A stretch of 64,000 nucleotides of DNA from Clitoria ternatea (lineage: Eukaryota > Streptophyta > Magnoliopsida > Fabales > Fabaceae). How positions within the stretch are numbered: the stretch's first letter is position 1; each line of letters opens with the position of its first letter. A model generated the notes under the pieces. The model saw nothing but the letters and a program-made list of their open reading frames with translations, ran no database searches and was not told the DNA's origin. Location of the stretch: positions 190,968,501 to 191,032,500 of the forward strand of contig CM075669.1 of the NCBI GenBank assembly GCA_037962975.1, given 5' to 3'. Both the position numbers and the translations under genes were made by a program. This document shows, piece by piece, positions 1 through 10,019 of this stretch.

Positions 1-640
1 ATCCGGTCTTGATACCGGTACCTAGGGCAATGATGTAATTTCATTTGACCTTACTAAGCTACCGGTCTTACAGGTACAACTCCAGACTGTAAGTCCATGT
101 GAGACGCTCTCAATATCGGATTGCCCAGGTTCACATTTCGTACATCGGAAAGTATCCACGTCACCCGACAAAAGGTACAAGGTACAACCACAAAGGGGAT
201 TCGCGGGAGACGCGGCTCTCCCCGCGTCACGTGTCAGAATCATACACTGAGTAGTGTACTATTTGTCCCCTGGCTAAACCTGATGATTCATTCTCCATGC
301 TCACATATAAATAGTCGATTCTCACACTCATAAAAGGTTACGTTGTTCTTACTCTCGAGACACTGTTTCATTGCTTGAGTTCTCTTAGCTTGAATTCTCA
401 TTCTGGTTCTAGTTACTGACTTGAGCGTCGGAGAATCTTCGCAGGTGACACCACCTTTTGCCCCTCTTCAACGCGAAAGCTTGGTGTGTAGGATCTCCAG
501 GACAACAAGATCGGAGTCTCCCACTGAGAGTTCGGACCATAATACCGGATACCCACTGTACCGGTGTACAAACGCATCTATCTTTGACTTTTGAGGCTGG
601 TTTCCACTTCGGATCTTTGACCCCGGATTAGACCAGTTCA
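1..640 (+). repeat. Solo LTR of a Tat-like Ty3/gypsy family (left end just outside window)
   Basis: The sequence matches the LTRs of the gypsy elements at 11754-12508 and (reverse) 25184-26078: it shares the CCGGTCTTGATACC start, a TATA-like ATATAAATAG near 305, a GAGCGTCGGAGAATCTTC block near 424, and the end GACCAGTTCA at 631-640. Other copies start TGATCTGGTC or TGATTCGGTC, so only the first two bases seem to lie outside the window. No primer-binding site follows the right end, so this is a solo LTR or the right-hand LTR of an element to the left. It is about 640 bp, shorter than the 755-895 bp relatives, so it probably has internal deletions. Confidence 0.75.
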
Positions 641-1423
641 ATATCGTTACTATTTAAATTTAAAATACTATTTTATTATACGGAAGTTAATTTAGACGAG
701 ACATTGTTAATCTCTTCAAATTCTCGGTATGTTCTTTATTTGTTTAAATAATAATTTTTCTGATAAAAAAGAGTTAATTTAGACGAGACATCCTGTTAAC
801 TTTATTTTGAAATTTTCTTCGTCTGTTTTGTTTGTTCCTTTTATAGAGGGGTTAAATTAATTTTTGAGCTATTTTAAAATATGCGCAATCGATAACTGTT
901 TTATAACGGACAGTGTGAGGTGTTCCTCAAATTTGAAGTTCATTTTTATGACTAGTACTTTAATAAAGGTTTTCCTGATATTTTACCTTAAAAATATTGG
1001 TGGCAACTTCATGCTTTTTCGAAAGGATTTCAAAATGATCGATCTATCTTTTTTTTCGGTCGGTCTCCTGTTGTGATCCGGGCGCGACAATAGGAGTCTT
1101 ATTGTTTGCTAAATCATTTTTTAGAAAATAACTTATCCGAAAATTAAAAAAAAAAACTACTTATACCAAAAATGTCTTAAATTAAATCATTATTTTAATG
1201 TCTTTTCGTCTACGTCAACGTACAAATCTTTTGCGCCTAATGCAGGGTCTACTTTTCAATATAATATTAAATGAACAGGGGATAACAATGCAAATAAAGA
1301 CATATATCCGAATCGGTAACTTGTTCTAATTGACCGGGTACATGACATGTTTCTAAACTTCTTCGGTATCAGAGCAGTTGAGTTAGGTCCTTAACTCGTA
1401 GTCTTATCTATTGTTGATCATTG
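641..1423. other. AT-rich 5' flank of the PPR gene
   Basis: No coding potential or recognisable repeat was seen. The stretch contains A/T runs and presumably holds the promoter and 5' UTR of the PPR gene. I could not pick out a convincing TATA box or transcription start. Confidence 0.5.
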
Positions 1424-3886
1424 ATGCCTTTATCATCATATTTTCACCTCAGAGACGCATTTGCCAAGCCCAGGATATCCTGCAGTTGCAGGTTCATTTG
1501 CAACGCTACACCCCCAACATATGCATCTTTTCATAGTGCCCCATTTAACCAACCTCCTTCAATCTTCTCCTCACTACTGCATGAATTCTCGAATACCTTT
1601 ATCCATGTCAAGTCCATCCACGCGCAGATTATTAAGAATTGGGTATCCACTGAACACTTTCTGTCTGCAAAACTCATCAGGGCCTACTCTCATTTGGGTT
1701 TTCTTAGCCTTGCCCGCAAGGTGTTTGATCAATCTTCTCACTTGGAAACCACTGTTTGCAATGCCATGATGGCTGGTTTCCTGAGAAACCACCAATACAA
1801 TGAGGTTCCCAAGTTGTTTGAAATGATGGGGTCTTGTGATATAGAAATCAATAGTTTCACGTGTATGTTTGCTCTCAAGGCTTGTACAAGCTTGTTGGAT
1901 AGTGAGATTGGTGAGGAAATTGTTAGGACAGTTATTGAGAGGGGATTCCATTTGCATCCTTGTGTTGGCAGTTCGGTGATTAATTTTTTGATAAAATGTG
2001 GTAATCTTGATGATGCTCGATGGGTCTTTGATGAGATGCCTGAAAGGGATGTTGTTTGTTGGAATTCGATTATTGGGGGTTATGTCCAAGAACTCCTCTT
2101 CAAGGAGGCAATTCAATTGTTCTTTGAGATGGTTGGTTGTGGGATAAGGCCGAGTCCTGTGACTATGTCGAATTTACTCAAAGCGTGTGGAAGGAGTGGA
2201 TGTGAAAAACTTGGAAGGTGTGCTCATGGCTGGGTCCTTGCGTTAGACATGGGCCGTGATGTATTTGTGCTTACTTCATTAGTTGATATGTATAGTAATT
2301 TGAGTGACATGGACTGTGCTTCTTTGGTTTTCAATAGCATGTGCAGCAGAAGTTTGGTTTCGTGGAATGCTATGATTTCGGGATATGTGCAAAATGGTAA
2401 GATACTTGAAGCTTGTGCTCTTTTTCAAAGACTAGTCCGAAGTGGTTTTGGGTTTGATTCAGGAACCCTGGTTAGCCTTATCCGTGGATGTGCTCAAATA
2501 TCTAACTTGGAAAATGGAAAAATCCTTCATGCTTGTATCATTAGGAAAGGACTTGAATTGAATCTTGTTTTGTGCACTGCAATTGTTGACATGTATTCTA
2601 AGTGTGGAGCCACAAAGCAGGCAACTATTGCTTTTGAAAGAATGGAAAAAAAGAATGTAATTACATGGACTGCTATGCTGGTTGGTTTATCACAAAATGG
2701 CTATGCAGAGGATGCCCTTAAACTATTTTGTCAAATGAAAGAAGAAAATGTGGCTGCCAATTCTGTCACTCTTGTTAGTCTTGTGCACTGTTGTGCCCAC
2801 CTAGGATCTCTCAAGAAAGGAAGGAGTGTCCATACTCATTTGATCCGACATGGTTATGCATTTGATGCAGTTAATATCTCAGCCCTGATTGATATGTATG
2901 CGAAGTGTGGTAAAATTCACCCTGCTGAGAAGTTATTCAATAATGGATTCCATTTGAAAGATGTTGTACTCTGCAACTCTATGATTATGGGTTATGGAAT
3001 GCATGGTCATGGACACCATGCTCTTAATGTCTATGATAGAATGATAGAGGAAAGACTCAAGCCAAATCAAACTACATTTGTTTCTCTGCTAACAGCATGC
3101 AGTCACTCAGGCCTTGTTGAAGAAGGTAAAACCCTGTTCCGCTGTATGGAAAGGGATCATAACATCAAACCTAGGGACAAACACTATGCTTGTCTTGTGG
3201 ATCTTCTTAGTCGAGCAGGCTGTCTGGATGAAGCAGATGCATTGGTAAAACAAATGCCCTTTGAACCAAGCACGGATGTGCTTGAAGCATTACTCAGTGG
3301 TTGTAGAACCCATAAGAATATTAACATGGGGATTCAAATAGCAGATAGATTAATTTCCTTAGATTACTTGAACACTGGAATTTATGTCATGTTATCCAAT
3401 ATCTATGCTGAAGCACGACAATGGGAGACAGTGAATTACGTTCGAGGCCTCATGAGGATACGTGGCCTGAAGAAAACACCTGCTTATAGTTTGATTGAAG
3501 CAGGGAACCAGGTACACACATTTTTTGCCAATGATGATTCACATCCTAGTTGGGCAGATATTCATCAACTATTAGAAAACTTGAGGCTTGAGGTGGAGGC
3601 TTGTGGTTATGTTCCTGATACTAGTTGTGTTCTACGTCATGTAAATGAGTCAATGAAGGTTAAGTTGCTCTGGGGACATAGTGAGAGACTAGCTATTGCA
3701 TTTGGTTTATTAAGCACACCATATGGAAGCTTGATTAGGATCACAAAAAATCTTCGTGTATGTGTTGACTGTCATACTGTTACAAAGTACATATCAAAGA
3801 TAGTCAAGAGGGAAATCATTGTCAGGGATGCTAATCGTTTCCATCACTTTGTTAATGGTGAGTGTTCATGTAATGATTACTGGTAA
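1424..3886 (+). CDS. Pentatricopeptide repeat protein, PLS class with E and DYW domains
   Basis: The gene is intact and intronless and encodes 820 residues from the ATG at 1424; an in-frame TTG lies directly before it. Such proteins bind organellar RNA in a sequence-specific way and, with a DYW domain, usually act as C-to-U editing factors in plastids or mitochondria. The first ~60 residues are Ser/Pro-rich and basic, consistent with an organellar presequence. PPR motifs recur about every 100 residues (WNSIIGGYVQ near 212, WNAMISGYVQ near 313, WTAMLVGLSQ near 413, CNSMIMGYGMHG near 516), followed by an E region (LLSGCRTHKN near 622). The DYW domain starts near 727 (GYVPDT) and has the cytidine-deaminase signature: H752-S-E754, then C780-x-x-C783-H, and it ends in CSCNDYW. 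All zinc-binding and catalytic positions are present, so it is probably functional. The edited site and the ortholog cannot be told from sequence alone. Confidence 0.95.
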   Translation: MPLSSYFHLRDAFAKPRISCSCRFICNATPPTYASFHSAPFNQPPSIFSSLLHEFSNTFIHVKSIHAQIIKNWVSTEHFLSAKLIRAYSHLGFLSLARKVFDQSSHLETTVCNAMMAGFLRNHQYNEVPKLFEMMGSCDIEINSFTCMFALKACTSLLDSEIGEEIVRTVIERGFHLHPCVGSSVINFLIKCGNLDDARWVFDEMPERDVVCWNSIIGGYVQELLFKEAIQLFFEMVGCGIRPSPVTMSNLLKACGRSGCEKLGRCAHGWVLALDMGRDVFVLTSLVDMYSNLSDMDCASLVFNSMCSRSLVSWNAMISGYVQNGKILEACALFQRLVRSGFGFDSGTLVSLIRGCAQISNLENGKILHACIIRKGLELNLVLCTAIVDMYSKCGATKQATIAFERMEKKNVITWTAMLVGLSQNGYAEDALKLFCQMKEENVAANSVTLVSLVHCCAHLGSLKKGRSVHTHLIRHGYAFDAVNISALIDMYAKCGKIHPAEKLFNNGFHLKDVVLCNSMIMGYGMHGHGHHALNVYDRMIEERLKPNQTTFVSLLTACSHSGLVEEGKTLFRCMERDHNIKPRDKHYACLVDLLSRAGCLDEADALVKQMPFEPSTDVLEALLSGCRTHKNINMGIQIADRLISLDYLNTGIYVMLSNIYAEARQWETVNYVRGLMRIRGLKKTPAYSLIEAGNQVHTFFANDDSHPSWADIHQLLENLRLEVEACGYVPDTSCVLRHVNESMKVKLLWGHSERLAIAFGLLSTPYGSLIRITKNLRVCVDCHTVTKYISKIVKREIIVRDANRFHHFVNGECSCNDYW

Positions 3887-4245
3887 TGTGGAAGGTATGG
3901 CCTAGGGGCAAGTAGCAAAAGCTACTACCTTAATGAACGTGGCTAATGTCACATGATTGGTACCCGTGTATCTAGTTTGGGGAAATTCATGGTCATGACA
4001 TGCTTACAAGAAAAATATAATTACTTCATCAAACTTGAGTACTTAACTAACCAGTCAATTGTCTTATTGTGGTGCTGTTGTAATTCCATTCCTTTTGAAA
4101 AATATGTCATTATTGTCAATTGATTTTTGGATGCTGTCATTATTGTCTATTATTTGGTATCACTTTAAAAATTACAAACATGGGTGGTTGCATAATGTAA
4201 CATGGGAGTTGGTGAACCTTACAGTTGACTCAATAAGTAAATTAC
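3733..4245 (+). repeat. Source copy of a ~510-bp direct duplication (PPR-DYW tail plus 3' flank)
   Basis: This segment holds the last ~50 codons of the PPR gene and ~360 bp of its 3' flank. It recurs in the same orientation at 7696-8201 with scattered substitutions and small indels. Similarity begins at GGATCACAAAAAATCTT and ends at CAATAAGTAAATTAC in both copies. The two copies bracket the cluster of gene fragments between them. Confidence 0.9.
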
Positions 4246-4254
4246 AATAAGATT

Positions 4255-5370
4255 GCAAGGAGCATCCCTTCATCTACTGAGATTACCTTTTCATTGATTG
4301 CAACCGATTCTGAAAGTCAAGAAATTTCAGAGGCTAGGAGTCTACCCTAAGTTAAAAAGCCTGAAGCCATTGTGATCCCTGAAGATTTTCTTTCCCCTAT
4401 ATCCTTGGAACAAATGACGGATCCTGTTATTGTGGTCACTGGCCAGTTAAGTTTATGTCAGATGTTGCATCAAAATCAAACATTGGAAATATTTCTGCTA
4501 ATCTTCCAGCTCATCTAAATTTCATGCTTCTGTTATTCTGCAGACATATGAGAGATCTTACATACAGAGATGGATAGATTGTGAGAATGCAACATGTCCA
4601 AAAACTCAGCAGAAGCTCCAACGTTTGACCCTTACACCAAATTATGCCTTGAGGAGCCATATTTCTCAGTGATGTATAGAGCACAACATTGATCAGCCAA
4701 CAGGAGTAAGTAATGGGAAAATAAAAAAGAGTGATGGAGCATTCAGAGATGTTACTGATGACATAGCAGCAATTGAAGCACTGGTCCGGAAGCTCTCCAG
4801 CCGGTCCGTTGAGGAGTGTAGAGCAGCTGTCACTGAAATCCGATCACTATCCAAATGAAGTGCTGACAATAGGATACAAATTGCTAAAGCTGGAGCAATT
4901 CCAGTTCTAGTCAACCTTTTAACATCAGAAGATGTACTGATGCAAGACAATGCAGTTGCTTCAATTCTTAACCTCTCTAATATGAAAACAACAAAGGATT
5001 TATAATGCTTGCTGGTGCCATTCCATCCATTGTCCAAGTACTCCGAGCTGGAACAATGGAAGCAAGAGAAAACGTGGCGGCAACCCTCTTCAGCCTGTCA
5101 CTTGCAGATGAGAACAAAATAATAACTGGTGCCTCAGGAGCCCAAGAGGGAAGAAGGATGCAGCAACTGCGTTGTTCAATTTATGCATTTATCAAGGGAA
5201 CAAGGGAAGGGCCATTTCAGCAGGGATCATCACAGCATTGTTGAAGATGGTTACAGATTCAAGCAAATCAATGGTTGATGGGGTCCTAACAATAATGTCA
5301 GTTCTTGCCAGCTACCAAGAAGCAAAGGTTGCTATAGTAAAAGCCAGCACTATACCAGTTTTGAATTTTG
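4255..5370 (+). pseudogene. Plant U-box/ARM-repeat E3 ubiquitin ligase pseudogene (PUB13/14-like)
   Basis: Translation in shifting frames gives a U-box (VIPEDFLSPISLEQMTDPV near 4374-4432, then TYERSYIQRWID and CPKTQQKL after a gap). ARM repeats follow (DIAAIEALVRKLSSRSVEE, AGAIPVLVNLLTSEDV, AGAIPSIVQVLRAGTMEA, then ALLKMVTDSSKSM). The family attaches ubiquitin to target proteins through the U-box, with ARM repeats for substrate binding. The U-box is split by ~98 bp (about 4447-4544) ending in TTCTGCAG, an evident intron with a damaged donor site, so this is not a processed retrocopy. In-frame stops occur at LPstopVK near 4350, SHISQstop near 4670 and SKstopSAD near 4857, and there are several frameshifts. 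The 3' end runs into hAT transposase sequence near 5370. It is non-functional. Confidence 0.88.
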
Positions 5371-5943
5371 ATAGATCATTTGAGGAAGGATCTCAAGGTG
5401 ATTCACAACCAGAAGATATCTATTATGATGGAAGCTATCCTAGTAATGATGTCTATGGTTACAATCATTATTTGCATATATCTGGGGGTAGATCTAGTGC
5501 CCAATCTGAGATAGAAAAGTATTTGATGGATCCTGCTGAATCTCTTGAATTAGATATGTTGTTGTGGTGGAAGCAAAATGCATGTTGATTTCCGATACTC
5601 GTAGAAATAGCTAGGGAGTTGTTGGCTATACCTGTGTCAGCTGTAGCTTCAGAGTCAGCTTTTAGTACCAGGGTAAGGGTACTTGATCCACATCGCAGTT
5701 CTTTAGCACCTAAAATGGTGGAAGTGCTTGTTTGCCTCAAGATCGGCTTAGAGAAACTCCAATTGCCTTGCTATTGGAAGAAGATTTTATAAAAGTCAAA
5801 GAATTTGATGAAGGTAAATATTGATTTGTTTATTTTGGATACATTAATAATTTTATATTATGACTTGACTAGTAATGATAAATATTTTATATGTTTTGTT
5901 GCAGAGGTGTTATCCCAACAAGAAGCTCAGCAAAGTGATTGAG
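5371..5943 (+). pseudogene. hAT-family transposase C-terminal fragment (dimerisation domain)
   Basis: The translation SSAQSEIEKYLMDPAES, then LDMLLWWKQN, an in-frame stop, then FPILVEIARELLAIPVSAVASESAFST and RVLDPHRSSLAPKMVEVLVC, is the hAT C-terminal dimerisation domain as found in plant BED-zinc-finger/RICESLEEPER-like proteins. A TGA at 5586-5588 interrupts it where family members have arginine (CGA-to-TGA). An apparent intron with GGTAAAT donor (~5813) and TTGCAG acceptor (~5904) precedes a short last exon ending QQSAQQSD-like at 5941. The N-terminal zinc finger and the catalytic core are missing. It abuts U-box sequence with no visible terminal inverted repeat, so it is another fragment in this cluster rather than a resident transposon. 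Confidence 0.85.
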
Positions 5944-6279
5944 TCTTGAACTGATTTTCAGTTTAGTTTATTTCAGTCTTAAACTGAATTTGTAGCTTAG
6001 GATGCTATCTGTCTGGATTCTGGAACCTTTTTTGGTTGTTTAGTATTAGCTCATGGATTCTGGATTTTGGGCAGTGTTTGTTCTTTGGTGGTATTTTAAT
6101 GTCATGATTTTGCTCTCAGGTTGCAGTGTTTGCTCTCTTTATGAAGTATTTTTTTCTACTTGAGATTACTATTCCAAATATCCTATTTTTCTCAGTTTTT
6201 CCATGTTTGTTTAGTTATTCTGTCAACTAGAATCTCATGCTTGTATCTGCACTGGGTACCAAAACCTGCAGTCCTTCAA

Positions 6280-6618
6280 CTCAGGACTGGCTCACTTTTG
6301 GGATAATGCACTTAGGTTAGTGGAATTCGATCACACACCTTATCCATGCTTGTGAATGATTCTCCTGGAGTTCTAGACATTGTTACTAGGGAATGTTGTC
6401 TTTTACTTTTATATTTGTCTACAAAATTGCATGTGCATAAGTTTAGTCTTTTTGGTTTCTCTGCTTTCTCATCTACTTTGTTATTTCCAGAGTTTAGCTG
6501 TTGGACATGCAGAAGGACTTTCTCGACTTACAACCTACAACCGTGGTTCCAGGGACAGATGAGTCAATCAGAAAATTGGTGCAGCAACTCTATAAGCTAG
6601 TAGAGCTGCATGAGGTTT
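6280..6618 (+). pseudogene. Acetolactate synthase regulatory (small) subunit fragment
   Basis: The DNA reads as part of the second ACT-type half of the plastid acetolactate synthase small subunit, which activates the catalytic subunit and confers branched-chain amino-acid feedback. The pieces are AHxW..., SHTL-like, LVNDSPGVLDIVTR (6349-6390), a gap ending in TTATTTCCAG at ~6490 (an intron acceptor), SLAVGHAEGLSRLTT, and, after a frameshift, VVPGTDESIRKLVQQLYKLVELHEV ending near 6616. Frames change at least twice and no flanking exons are present. An intron remnant argues against reverse transcription. I am confident of the family from the order and spacing of these blocks; it cannot make a working subunit. 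Confidence 0.82.
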
Positions 6619-6845
6619 GAAATCTCAGCCAAAAAGAATGCATCCTATCCTGTAAATAAACCATTTGCTTAGTTACATATTTTTTTAGCAATGACTATTA
6701 GCATTTGCAGTGTCCTGTAGCACTTCATATATGTTTGATTCAATCTATTTTGGAGGAATATTTCCTTGTATTTTGCCAGTTTCTTGAAAGGACTTTAAGG
6801 GAAAAAGTTCTGTAAAGAAAGCTATCCTCAAATGCCTAGTGAAGA

Positions 6846-7075
6846 AATGGGAAGCCAAAGTTACTTTTAAGGTTTTGATTATTTGTCTAGTGGCATTAAT
6901 TGGATTTGGATCAACTCAAGCTCAATTGCAATTGGGTTTCTATACCCAAAAATGTCCAAAGGCTGAACAGATCATTTAAAATTATGTTCGTGAGCATATC
7001 TCCAATGCTCCATCATGGCAGCTGCACTTTTAAGGCTTACTTTTAATCCCAATCCCCAATGCAATCAGTACGCTT
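6846..7075 (+). pseudogene. Class III peroxidase N-terminal fragment
   Basis: After ATGGGAAGCCAAAG (6848) the frames give a hydrophobic signal peptide (VLIICLVALIGFGSTQAQ), then LQLGFYTQKCPKAEQII and YVREHISNAPS, which is the mature N-terminus of secreted class III peroxidases with the first conserved cysteine (YxxxCP). Family members use haem to oxidise phenolics in the cell wall. A one-base insertion after SYF, a stop (TAA) after EQII and another frameshift at the helix before the distal histidine kill it. The haem pocket is absent. It sits in the same orientation as the neighbouring U-box, hAT and ALS fragments. Confidence 0.8.
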
Positions 7076-7384
7076 GCATTTTTGTCGTGCTTGTGAATGA
7101 TTGTATTGTATTCCATTAGTAGGCAAGCTGTGAAGAAAGCAGTGGAAGCTGAAAAGGGTCCCAAATATAACAAACCATGCCAATGTAAATGGGATGCACA
7201 GGGAATTAATGAGGCTTCCTAATTCTTATCAAGCTTCATCCAACCATTATGGTGCGCTGGATAACAATGATTTCATAGAATCAGAATCAGATAGGCAATG
7301 CTTCTTATAAAGTATTTTTTTCCTACCGTTCTCTCTCTTCCATATGGCAATATGTCCTTAGTCCTGCTGTTAATTGAATTTCTG
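7076..7384. other. Unassigned filler inside the gene-fragment cluster
   Basis: Between the peroxidase and Dof fragments lies ~300 bp with short readable stretches, for example a Lys/Glu-rich QAVKKAVEAEKG near 7125-7160. I cannot assign these to a family. They may be further captured exon or intron pieces. Confidence 0.4.
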
Positions 7385-7650
7385 CACATCCAATATCTCT
7401 GGCAGTTCTTGCAGAAGTGATGTGGCCGGTTCACATTGTAGTTGTTGTAGTAGCAGAATTTTGTGTCCATGCTGTTGCATCAAGGGCATCCAAGGATCTT
7501 GTCTGGTTTCTTTAGTGTTTTGTCTTGTGATGTTTCTGTTTCTGTTGATGGGATCTTGGGGTTCTCAACAAGAATGCCTGAAGATGTTGCAGATTTTAGT
7601 TCCTCTGTGGTTTGATGGGAGGCCTCTTCATTATCATGTGTTGAGGTGAG
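7385..7650 (-). pseudogene. Dof zinc-finger transcription factor fragment (CDF-like)
   Basis: On the minus strand a polar Ser/Thr/Glu-rich stretch leads into KTLKKPDKIL, then CP-stop-CNSMDTKFCYYNNYNVN, then RPHHFCKNCQRYW near 7395. This is the Dof zinc finger, with cysteines in the CX2CX21CX2C pattern. Dof proteins bind AAAG elements; the KPDKIL lead-in is typical of the cycling-Dof-factor branch. A stop lies between the first two cysteines where family members have arginine (CGA-to-TGA), and the domain breaks off after QRYW. It is the only fragment of the cluster in reverse orientation. Confidence 0.85.
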
Positions 7651-7695
7651 GTCTTTCTTTGATGTTTCCTGAAATTTTAATTTTAACGAATGTTA

Positions 7696-8201
7696 GATCA
7701 GGATCACAAAAAATCTTTGATATGTGTTGAGTGTCAAACTGTTACCAAGTACATTTCAAAGATAGTCAATAGGGAAATCATTGTCAGGGATGCTAATCGT
7801 TTCCATCACTTTGTTAATGGTAAGTGCTCATGTAATGATTACTGGTAATGTGGAAGGTATGGCCTATGGGCAAGTAGCAAAAGCTACTACCTTAATGAAC
7901 GTGGCTAATGTCACATGATTGGTACCCATGTATGTAGTTTGGGGAGATTCATGATCACAACATGCTTACAAGAAAAATATAATTAATCATTAAACTTGAT
8001 TACTTAACCAACCAGTCAATTGTCTTATTGTGGTGCTCTTGTAATTCCATTCCTTTTGAAAAATGTTATTATTGTGAATTGTTTTCTGGATGCTGTCATT
8101 ATTGTCACTTGTTTGGTATCACTTTAAAAGTTACAAACAGGCGTTTGCATAAAGTAACATGGGAGTTGGTGAACTTACAATTGACTCAATAAGTAAATTA
8201 C
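7696..8201 (+). pseudogene. Duplicated PPR-DYW 3' end and 3' flank
   Basis: This is a direct copy of 3733-4245. It keeps the DYW tail codons up to the stop at 7846-7848, including HHFVNG, CSCNDYW and the 3' flank, but a one-base deletion near 7725 puts the upstream part out of frame, and everything 5' of the last ~50 codons is absent. It cannot be expressed as a protein. It marks the right edge of the gene-fragment cluster and suggests that either an ancient tandem duplicate of the PPR gene was overwritten, or the inserting DNA duplicated this segment. Confidence 0.88.
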
Positions 8202-10019
8202 GACAAGAACACACTATTCCTCGTTTCACATTTGTTAAATTACTTACCTCTCCTTTAATTGAATGCTTTAAATTTTTCATGATTTGAAGTTTACCGAAAA
8301 ATGATGAAACCATACATGCTTTCTATGAATGTATGAAGCTAAAACGAAAATAAATGTTGTAACTACTTCAAAACTAAAAGGTGCGGCCGTGCAATTTAAA
8401 TAAGTTTTGTGAGAGATTTGTATAATTTGTTAACCACTTACATTTATTCATCAATTACATTAAATACTATCTTTGATTTTAAATATAAATAAATGTTTAA
8501 TAATTTTTTTTGTCTTAAAATATAAACAAGATTATATTTTTTCAATGTTATTAAACATTTGTATATTAAATATATCATCATCATCATTATATATATATAT
8601 ATATGTATGTATATATGTATATATTCTCAATACAATTAGTTTTTTGAATAATAAATAATATTAAGAGTATTTTATAAAATTATATTAAATATTTGATAAC
8701 ATTAATGTAAATAATTAATTCCAACAATTAGTTACTCTTTAGTTATTTTTATAGAATGAATATTCAACATACCGTTTTTTCCTAGTTTTTTTCTTTTTTA
8801 TTTCTCCGTCATTTATCAAGCATTTCATTTATTCTCTCTCTTCCTTTTCTTGTCTTCGTATCTCTCTCCTAAAAAACCATTTTTAATGAAATGGTGTACA
8901 CTTACTTTTCCTTTATCAACGCTCATATGATTTGGTTCATTTAGAGAGTTTCTATTAAATATTCTATTTATATTTTACCAATGTTAACCTTTGTGTTTAT
9001 ACTTCGATACAAATTTGTTCAATTATAAACTAAAAATAACCTGTAAGCTGTTGTCGTAGTCCTTGACATTTGAGTGATAGTTCTTTTAATTGCTTTAATT
9101 TATAATTTAACAAAATGTCTACATAAAATTACATTTATTTTTATTATTTTATGCAAAATCACAGTAGAAGAAAATCAAATAAAGAAACGGACAAATTTAT
9201 GTAAAATCAAGGATTAAAGAAAGAATTGTGCAAATTAAAAGCTAAATTAGGTCTCTCTGTTTTTAAAATTAATTTCATTTGGTTTGAACTGTATGCAATT
9301 TTTCAATCTTTTAATTATTTACGTTTATCCAAATAAGTCCCTCTATTTTTAAAATTAAGTAAATTTAATCTTATCAATTTTCTTCCACTAAAAATCTTTA
9401 AATTTTCATATTCTACACACTATTGACAAATTGAATGGATTCAGATTTCTTTTAACTGAAACTGAAAAAAACATCAAATTCCATAAAAAAATATATAAAA
9501 ACTTTCAAAATGTTCCATCTTCGATCCTTAATCTCACATCTATTGAATATCTTTCAATTAAATCATTTTATATCTTAAATTCATTTTAAACATTCAAATA
9601 TATAGGTTAAAGTTCTATTCTAGTCCTCTATTTTTTTTAGTGAATTTTAAGTTATACCGTCATTTTTTTAAACTAGTTAGGTCATATATTTTTAAAATAT
9701 TTCAGTTAGGAGAAAAAATTGACTCATGACCTACTACACAAAGGACTATCTACTTAACTATTAAACCAGGGATTCTTTTAAGTATGTGTGTCAAAACATT
9801 TATATATATAGGATGACAATTTATATTTTTTTTGTTAATTTAAATATAACATGGATTACATAAGTGTGTATGATAAAATATAAATTTATATTATTCTATC
9901 AATTCATATGAATTAATACATCATATTAATTAAATATTTTTAAGAATATATTTAAATATAATAAGCATAATATATTTAAATATATTTTTAATATATCTTT
10001 ATTATATAATTTTTAAATG
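8202..10019. other. AT-rich intergenic region
   Basis: About 1.8 kb of very AT-rich DNA with short TA repeats (e.g. 8588-8604) and no credible gene. Phrases such as CCCTCTATTTTTAAAAT recur at 9341-9357 and, in variant form, near 9625 and 9690, and may be worn-out transposon remains. The small ORFs here are low-complexity. Confidence 0.6.

Noticed and set aside
1574..2116. 180-codon minus-strand ORF inside the PPR gene
   Set aside because: Shadow of the PPR coding sequence; no recognisable domain.
4246..7695. Assigning the gene-fragment cluster to a CACTA, MULE or Helitron element
   Set aside because: I found no CACTACAAGAAA ends, no long terminal inverted repeats and no clear CTRR hairpin at the borders, so the carrier stays open.
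8473..8658. 61-codon ORF rich in Ile/Tyr
   Set aside because: Low-complexity TA-repeat translation.
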